Position numbers and translations under genes: made by a program
NCBI GenBank assembly: GCA_021209875.1
Contig: JAGYVD010000005.1
Coordinates: 2,728,001-2,792,000 of the forward strand
DNA from: Rosellinia necatrix
Taxonomy: Eukaryota; Ascomycota; Sordariomycetes; Xylariales; Xylariaceae
Direction of reading: 5' to 3'
DNA length: 64,000 nucleotides
Shown here: positions 57,297-64,000 of the stretch, in pieces
Layout of the letters: each line of letters starts with the position of its first letter
Position numbering within the stretch: position 1 is the first letter of the stretch
Notes under the pieces: generated by a model
What the model was told of the DNA's origin: nothing
The model's database searches: none
What the model saw: only the letters and a program-made list of their open reading frames with translations

Positions 57297-57510
57297 GTCG
57301 ATATGCCCGGAAACAAAATATATTAAACAAACAAACAAAGACCTTCGTACTCCTTGACAACCAGGCCTCTAATCTATAGGTATATATATATATAGTAACG
57401 CCGCTGCACCCAATCAACTCACCGGGTATTAACCGCAGTAAACAGGGTTACTTACCTACTTACCTGCTATTCACTCACCCACTTACTCTTACATTACTTA
57501 CTTACGTTAC

Positions 57511-58914
57511 TCACCCGGCCAAGCTCACCTTCGCGAACGCCTTCTCCATGAACCAGTAGACCTGCAGGACGATGGCCCAGCGGCGGCGCGCGGTCTCGTA
57601 GGCCGCGAGGCTACCGAGGTCGCCGGCGACAGGCTCCCAGGGGACGACGTCGCAGGAGCGCTCGAGGTAGCGGACGACGCGGTTCGCGAACAGCGCCGCC
57701 GACATGTCCCCGCTACCGCTACCACCTCCGCCGCGGCGTGGCTGCCGCTTCTGCTGCTGCGCTAGATGGCCGTGCCACCGCAGCAGGCTCTCCCGCTCGT
57801 ACGTAAACAGCGGCAGGCCGGAGTGCAGGATTGCGGGCTCCTCAGCGCAGGAAGGCCGGTCGGCGGCAGCGCGGTACGCCGCGAAGGCGCCCTGGATCGG
57901 CCCCTCGTTGAGCAGCAGCGCGGCGGAGACCGCGCCGCCCTCGAGACCCAGCCACGCGGCGAGGCGCGCCAGGGTCGGCGGCGAGGCGCGGTCGAAGCGG
58001 AACATGGCCTCGCCTTCGTCGTTTTGCACGTTTAGCGTCAGCTCGCTGAGCCCCTGGTAGACGGCGGATACCGGCGAGCCGATGTCCAGGGTGGAGATGG
58101 ACGTGGAGGAGGAGGGGGAGGAGTGGCGCGGGGTTGAGAGCTCTGTCGCTGCGGTGCTGCTGCGTGCGTCATCGTCATCGTTGCTTTCGTAGTCGTCTCG
58201 CGAAGAGTCCGACGACGAAGATATCCAAGAAGAAGAAGAAGAAGAAGATGATGACGATGAAGAGGACGACGGTGGGGACCCGCTAGAGAGCGCGCGGTCG
58301 ATGGCGGCGGAGCGCAGGTTGCCGTGGTGCTCGAAGGCGCGGCGGTAGGTGCGTAGGGCGTCCTGGAGGCGGGCGAGGGCGACCTTGAGCGCGGCGCGGG
58401 CTGCCGGGTCCCGCACGCTCGCGAGATCTGCCGCCGTCCCCGCGAAGTGGCGGTCCGCGTGGTCCAGCGTCGCCAGGGCCCCCGCGAGCCGCTGCTGCTC
58501 GGCGTGGAGCAGGGCCGTCTCGAGCTCGGCCATGGCTTGTTCCGCCGCCTGCGCGCTACTATCATTGCCGTTGTCGTTGTCGTTCCCGTTGCCGTTGACG
58601 CCGGCCGCCGCCTCGTGGTAGCAGTCCGTGAGCAGCGCCGCCTGCGACCGGATCGCCGCGAGCCGCGCCTCTAGGTCCGCGTAGTCCGACACCCTCTCCT
58701 GCTCGTTTAGCCGGAACAGCATCGACTCCGCGTCGTGATGGAGGCGCTCGTCGTAGCATTGCTGCGCGGCCTCGGAGAGTTCGGACGCTAGGCTCTCGAG
58801 CTCGTCGAAGGTGTGTTCTGTGGTTGGTGTGGTTAGTGTTGTCGATGGCGACGCATCCAATACAGCAGTGCTGTTAGGCGAGTCCTCAAAGGTGTTGTTA
58901 CGGGGAGACGCCAT
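57511..58914 (-). CDS. Hypothetical protein with coiled-coil and poly-Ser linker
   Basis: Single frame. I start it at the Met encoded at 58914 (MASPRNNTFEDSP), 467 residues. The frame upstream to 58977 is only a Lys/Asn run from A-rich leader. Residues about 40-105 and 130-215 are Ala/Leu/Glu-rich helices likely to form coiled coils, separated by an Asn/Gly/Asp repeat (NGNGNDNDNGND). A 14-Ser run is followed by acidic, Ser-rich disorder (about 220-300). The C-terminal third is globular, with FRFDRASPPTLARLAAWLGL and a conserved-looking RRRWAIVLQVYWFMEKAF near the end. No family recognised. The long reverse frames reflect its high GC content. It may be a regulatory or scaffolding protein, but that is only a guess from composition. 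Confidence 0.6.
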   Translation of the reverse strand: MASPRNNTFEDSPNSTAVLDASPSTTLTTPTTEHTFDELESLASELSEAAQQCYDERLHHDAESMLFRLNEQERVSDYADLEARLAAIRSQAALLTDCYHEAAAGVNGNGNDNDNGNDSSAQAAEQAMAELETALLHAEQQRLAGALATLDHADRHFAGTAADLASVRDPAARAALKVALARLQDALRTYRRAFEHHGNLRSAAIDRALSSGSPPSSSSSSSSSSSSSSWISSSSDSSRDDYESNDDDDARSSTAATELSTPRHSSPSSSTSISTLDIGSPVSAVYQGLSELTLNVQNDEGEAMFRFDRASPPTLARLAAWLGLEGGAVSAALLLNEGPIQGAFAAYRAAADRPSCAEEPAILHSGLPLFTYERESLLRWHGHLAQQQKRQPRRGGGGSGSGDMSAALFANRVVRYLERSCDVVPWEPVAGDLGSLAAYETARRRWAIVLQVYWFMEKAFAKVSLAG

Positions 58915-59652
58915 GTTATTGTTTTTTTTTTCTTTTTTTCGTTTAGACAAGGTTATATAGTATATATAGGTTTTCACTGCTGTGTTGGATGCTTCTACTT
59001 TTGGTGGTGGTGGTGAGGTGCTGATACTGAATGATCATGTTCAACTGCATTTCGTTTCCTACCTATATATATAGTCAGTTGGCAACAAAAAACCTCCCAT
59101 CGTCGTGGAACGATGAAACGAATCCTTCAGAAGTAGACAATATGAACAAACCAAACCCAGAATAGAGAAACAAAAGCAGGGTATTGTGCTTTACTTGGTG
59201 GTGCCTGTAATTTGACCGCAGCTTTGCAAGAACAATCAGAGCCTTTGTTTGGGGAAGTATTGTTAAACAAGAACAACGGAATAATAGTATTATTGGTCTT
59301 TGGTAGTGCAGTCTTTTCAAGACTTAGAGATACCGTCACAAACGAGCCCGATTGTATCCAATGTCCGAGATCTGACGGTAGAGAATATGTGCTGTCACCC
59401 ATGCTCATTTGTGGAATAATATTGCATCGTAATCATATTAGTCTCATTAAGTTTATGTACTAATGAAGCGTCGCTACTAGTAATGTACTCATCGACAATC
59501 GTACGGAAGAGGTTGACCGGACGGATCATGTAGGGTCTGCCGGATACCAAGCCCGTCAGCGACATCGCGGTAATAGTACCAGTGATCAAATAGCTTCGTG
59601 TCTAGCTCGTCGGGGTGTACGGGCCATCACATTCCTCGTCGCAATCGTCACA
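58915..59652. other. Intergenic region, nothing recognised
   Basis: A TTTTTTTTTC run and TATATATAGG boxes upstream of the poly-Ser gene (58920-59080). Short overlapping ORFs on both strands at 59075-59590 lack protein character. The 3' UTR of the epimerase gene is expected at the right end. Confidence 0.45.
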
Positions 59653-60923
59653 CTAAGACGTCGCGGTGGTGTTGATGGAAAAGACGTAACTGGCCTGGAG
59701 AACGTAAGGGTCACCGCCAGGTCCGAAAATGTGCTTATCCTCGCGCCCCCATTCGGGATGGTTGATGGCATCAATCCAGTCCTCGACCTCTAGCACGAGG
59801 CAGCCGTACTGGGGGATGGTGCGGGGGAAGTCCGGGTTGTCGTGCAGGCCCTGGGTCGTCTTCAGGGCTACGGAGCCGTTCTGACCATTGCACGAGTACA
59901 CTTGGAATGCCTCCTGGTCGCTGTAGACGTCCAGTTGGATACCAGACCAGGCCGATTGAAGACGTGCGACGAACTTGTTCTCGTCGCGCCAATTGTAGGG
60001 CTCCTCGCGGTTTACGAGCCAGCAGTTATCTATTACGCGCGTCAATAAGCTGGGAGTAGATATCGGATCCTGGGAATCTCACCATAGCCTGTGCAGCCCA
60101 ATCCGCAGTTGTCCAAGGCCTCGGGGTCAGTTAGGGAGGTGCCGATCTGCTTGGGGGCACTCCAGAAGTCATTGACAGAGCCCTTCTTGTTTGCCAGAAT
60201 ATCACCGGTCGGGATCAAGATGTTGTCAACACCAACACGCTGGCCGCTGTAGGGCATGTACAGGGTGTGGTTGAGGGCGGTGTTGGTCTCGTTGTTGGCA
60301 AACCCATCCAGATTCCAATAGGTATGGCTGCTGAGCATGATGGGGGTCTTCTTGGTAGTGGCGAGAGCGACCATCTTGAAATCCCATGTCCAGTCCCTCA
60401 CGGTATAGGTGATGTACGAGACAACCTCGCCGGGGAAGCCCTCCTTGCCGTCGGGATCGACGATAGAGAAGGTGATGCTATCGTTGGTGTGAGAGACGAC
60501 GGTGAAGTTCCTGTAATCCCAACCATCATGGCCACCGTGGAGGGTGTCGGCACCGTTGGGCGCATCCTTGGTGGGATTCTCATTGGGATCAACCTTGAAC
60601 GTCTCACCATCGATCACAAAGCTGCTGTTCTGGATGCGGTTCGCGTAGCGGCCTGGTACACCACCGAAGTGAGGGTGCTGGGCATCGATCTCATAATAGC
60701 TAGCGTTATCAAACCCAGCGACTATATCCCGCTGGATACCATACTGGTCGTTGACAAGCAACCTCGAGATCGAAGCGCCGTACGCAATGAAGGCGGCGGA
60801 CAGGCCTTCGCTGTAAATCCAGTACAGGCCATTCTCGTCAGGGCCGTCGGCGGTGGCATAGTCGGCCGAGGCAATTGGGAGCGAGAGGGCCCCCAATGCG
60901 GCCAGACCGGTGGTAAAACGCAT
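59653..60923 (-). CDS. Secreted aldose 1-epimerase (galactose mutarotase family)
   Basis: Exons 60923-60083 and 60029-59653 on the minus strand. The 53-bp intron (GTGAGA...GTAATAG) gives 405 residues. The chosen start begins the signal peptide MRFTTGLAALGALSLPIASA; an in-frame upstream Met would bury it. Mutarotases interconvert alpha and beta anomers of hexoses. Family hallmarks: GGVPGRYANRI, the first catalytic His in DTLHGGHDGWD (His129), the second in SSHTYWNLDG (His200), and near the C-terminus a Glu in GCLVLEVEDWIDAINHPEW, the likely catalytic base. Many potential N-glycosylation sites (NxS/T) fit extracellular location. A secreted form probably acts on sugars outside the cell rather than in the Leloir pathway. 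Confident of family. Confidence 0.92.
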
Positions 60924-63358
60924 TATGACTCTGCAGTAGCAGTATATCACTTGTCTCGGCACACGAACCCGCCAGTTGTTGTCGTTGTTTACAAACGGGC
61001 TCCGACAGTCAACAAAGGGAGGGGCAGGGCGTCACGCAGCAGCAACAACAAAATCAACAACACACGATGATGGCCTGGGGGAGGAGAATTGACCTCTTTA
61101 TACGCAGGGAGGCGATGAGATCCTAGTCTCTTTGTGCAGCAGCAGCATCCATCAGGCACGCTTATTACTTGTATGCCCTAGGCTAGGTGCCTAGGTTAGT
61201 GACCTCGAAGGTAGCAGGCAGTCTGCATGTAGGACAAACAATGGAGGATCGGATCAACAAGCAGAATAACAAATCTGGGGAATTTATTAATCTTACTTGT
61301 TAGCGTCACATTTAGCCCCGGTTAGCACGACCGGGCTGCAGCAGCACGTTGCATCCAGTGCATCCAGTTCATCGAGCTACTCCGCTTTCTTGGCATGGGA
61401 GAAAGTTGGGGGTGAAAACGGGGAAGTAAAAGATCCTCTTCCGGCCGAGAGAGAGAGAGAGAGGGGGAGAGGAGAGAGAGAAACAAGGAGAGTGATGGGG
61501 AGATGGGAAAAGAGGAGAGGAGAGGAGAAAGGTGGAGAGAGCCGACATGTTACTGCCTATTGAGACATGTTGCTCTTGACAAACCAGGCCAGGTTTTCAT
61601 TTTTCACCTGCATGTCATAAATGAACTAACTACTTGCTTGTAATGTACATATAACTAACATACGCATACATGTAATATGTATGTACCTACCTACATACAT
61701 ACACACTTGAGTACATACATACTATAGTATATGCATACTACTTGTACATATGTAATTCCTTACCTACTTTAGTCTAAGGTAGACACCCCGAATCTAGAAG
61801 GTCGCCGGCCATCTTTTTGGTGAATGCGCCCTATCCACGCCTATCCAACCCAACCTAGAACCTTGGTCGGACCAGGTCAGTCCAGGTCATTCGACCACGG
61901 ATGAGGAGCAAGCACATATGTTAGTATACTACATAGGTGGTTAGTGTACTGTACTGCACCGTAGCATCCAATCTCCGCATCTCACACGAGTCTTAGATCC
62001 ATGGCTTCGGGTCATTGCAGTAACACTAAGGTTAGTCTCATAGTACATACATACATACATACATGCATAGCCCGCAATGGAGAAGTACGGACACTTCGTC
62101 ATCGGACCGTTTACGTTGTCCTAAGACCTTCGGCGCTGTGGGGCGTTCGGCCAGTGTCTCACGATGTTGGCCTTCCCACCCATTATCACCCATTATCCGG
62201 CCTCAGCTGGTTCGATTTGAAGATTCTTCATCTGCCGTGTAATTGATGTATCCAACTGGCTCCCCGTCTAGTAGTGATGTATATATATATTATATATATG
62301 GCCGGGAAGGCTACAAATGTTTGGACACACATATCATATCAGAGAAGAGGCTGCCACGTTGAGCTAACTAACTTGATGTGTGGTTGTTATGACGCTGCAG
62401 GAACAGAGAGAGGGAGAGAGACCTGGTCCCTTTTCGGCCAACCGTCACGTCATTTCGCTCCACGAACTGCAGGCTCCGTGCAGGTATTTGGCCCTGTTGT
62501 TGAAGGGCTGGCGCCACGCGGAACATTGGTTTCTTTATACTCCATCGAGCCCAGCGCCATGCTGGTTATCATGGAAAGGGATCCCGTACAGGCATGTATA
62601 TATGTGTTGTGCTGTATTATGTGGCATCCCATCTTAGACGCTTCATCATTGGACCGAAGAGAAATTGGACCTGGGAATTTGCCCTGAGTAACCAACGGAC
62701 AAATCGGATAGATCTTCCGTTAGAACGAATTCGAGTCCAACAGGGGAGGCATATGCACATTTCCCCCCACCTGGGCAATCAACCTGTCCCATAGTCTCAG
62801 CGGCTCAGCTGATACTTGTGCATACACCTTGTAATACGCCTAGCAGCCCGATTCTAGTACAAACACACGAGCCCATGCGATGGGCCGGCGAAGTAACAAG
62901 GACGGTGACAATCATCACAGTAGACATCCGATATGCCACTGATTAAGGTATAGATAACCGAACGCACTGTACCGTAAAGGGGGGTAGGTAAGCTATCATT
63001 CTACCCTCAGAACCCCTCGTGGGTTTCAAGCGAGACACTAGAAATCCTTCAAACAGTATAGGTAGTGTCTATCTTATTCCCCGTCTCAGTCAAATGGGAG
63101 TGCATGCCAGTACCGACAATACTAGACCAAACCGTTCAGTTTGCTTCCAATCTTTCAAGTCTAACCAGCTATAATCATTGCTCCAAGCCTATACCCTCCC
63201 CAACAATTAGAATGCTTTGAAACAGACGTTTGTGAAGCAGTCAACGTGTTCGATGATGGTTGAAAGATAACTTAGGCCCACGTTCTCACCCTATACGACG
63301 CGCTCCATTCTACCTATACACACCTGACCTAACCAGTTCCTGTCCCTGCCATTCAACA
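60924..63358. other. Intergenic region with microsatellites
   Basis: About 2.4 kb without a supported gene. GA-rich tract at 61449-61540, ACATACAT-type repeats at 61635-61760 and near 62045-62065, TATATA at 62280-62300. ORFs here translate the repeats or lack splice and family support. The last 150 bp is the 3' UTR side of the V-ATPase gene. Confidence 0.5.
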
Positions 63359-64000
63359 TTATACGTCAACAAGGTTCTCTTCCTGTGGCTCATCCTCTGT
63401 ATCCCGCACGCCTTTGTCGTTCTTATCCTTCCCTTTCCCCTTGCGCTCCGTCGAGCGGTGATAGTACTCCTGGATAATCTTGGCGGGAATACGGTTGAGT
63501 AATTCCTTGGGGTAGATACGTAGTAAACTCCATGCAATGTCCAGAGAATCGTAGATCGAACGCGTCTCATATGCGCCCTGTGCTACGAACTGACGCTCAA
63601 ACTTTTCTAAGAATTCGAGCGAGAGTTTGTCTTCTGCTGACAGTGCCTCTTCACCAACGACTGCCTTCATGGCCGCAGCATCACGGCCAATGGCATATTT
63701 AGCGTAGAGCTGGTTGGATACGTCACCATGGTCCGCTCGTGTCATGCCTTCTCCGATAGCAGACTTCATCAGACGCGAGAGTGAGGGTAGGACATTGATA
63801 GGCGGGTATATGCCGCGGTTGTCCAGATGCCGATCAACAAAGATTTGTCCCTCGGTAATGTAACCAGTCAGATCGGGGATGGGATGTGTGATATCATCGT
63901 TAGGCATAGTCAAGATAGGAATCTGGGTAATAGAACCATTTCGACCCTCGACACGGCCAGCTCGTTCGTAGATGGTAGACAAATCTGTGTACATATAACC
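63359..64000 (-). CDS. VMA2: V-type proton ATPase subunit B (5' part outside window)
   Basis: C-terminal portion, read from the window edge to a stop at 63359-63361. The frame is open through 64000, so the gene continues to the right. Subunit B is the non-catalytic nucleotide-binding subunit of the V1 sector that drives vacuolar and endosomal acidification. Conserved text includes [66 protein letters not shown] and AKIIQEYY. The tail is rich in Lys/Asp/Glu ([20 protein letters not shown]), the variable end of fungal B subunits. No intron in the visible part. Highly conserved, so the call is secure. Confidence 0.96.
   Translation of the reverse strand, partial: GYMYTDLSTIYERAGRVEGRNGSITQIPILTMPNDDITHPIPDLTGYITEGQIFVDRHLDNRGIYPPINVLPSLSRLMKSAIGEGMTRADHGDVSNQLYAKYAIGRDAAAMKAVVGEEALSAEDKLSLEFLEKFERQFVAQGAYETRSIYDSLDIAWSLLRIYPKELLNRIPAKIIQEYYHRSTERKGKGKDKNDKGVRDTEDEPQEENLVDV

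Noticed and set aside
61449..61540. GA-rich ORF as a basic disordered protein
   Set aside because: Translation of a purine microsatellite without start context or homology.

Overview
This 64-kb window looks like nuclear DNA of a filamentous ascomycete (Pezizomycotina, most likely Sordariomycetes). Coding regions are GC-rich and broken by introns of about 45-150 bp with GT/AG borders. HET-domain, DUF1996, UstYa-like (DUF3328) and rhodopsin-like genes are present. One block of about 7 kb is extremely AT-rich, as expected after repeat-induced point mutation (RIP). Many intergenic spacers carry TACCTAGGTA-type palindromes. No bacterial-style operons or CRISPR arrays are visible. All exon boundaries were read by eye from splice motifs and reading frame, without transcript data.

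Layout. 0-3 kb: one unrecognised ORF and featureless sequence. 3.2-4.5 kb: a D-amino-acid oxidase. 4.5-7.8 kb: repeat-flecked spacer. 7.8-19.5 kb is a conserved housekeeping block: a Siw14-like phosphatase, a two-exon AIM19-like mitochondrial protein, an ER J-domain protein of the Hlj1/DNAJB12 type, a mitochondrial PP2C (Ptc6-like) and an Rtp1/TANGO6-like RNA polymerase assembly factor. 19.5-46 kb is more accessory: a secreted DUF1996 protein, two HET-domain genes, a frameshifted rhodopsin-like membrane protein, a Cys-rich single-pass membrane protein, a six-exon UstYa-family gene and a small Cys/His-rich protein, with the conserved diphthamide gene DPH1 embedded among them. A 501-bp hAT-type MITE with a perfect 8-bp target duplication sits just upstream of an orphan Ser/Thr-rich gene.

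46.3-54.3 kb is a composite of dead DNA. It holds a nuclear copy of mitochondrial large-subunit rRNA joined to the end of a group II intron (domains V and VI), a 6.9-kb RIP-degraded Ty3/gypsy-like retroelement with both LTRs, GC hairpins that may be more mitochondrial DNA, and a C-to-T-mutated 5S rRNA pseudogene. 54-64 kb: a two-exon SAM-dependent O-methyltransferase behind a minisatellite, a foldback element with long inverted arms, an unrecognised poly-Ser protein, a secreted aldose 1-epimerase, and the C-terminal part of vacuolar ATPase subunit B running off the window.

The genes do not form one obvious pathway. The most interesting points are the orphan UstYa oxidase without a visible RiPP precursor, the mitochondrial group II intron/rRNA fossil, and the nested repeat structures. 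I found no clear evidence of an entirely new biological system.
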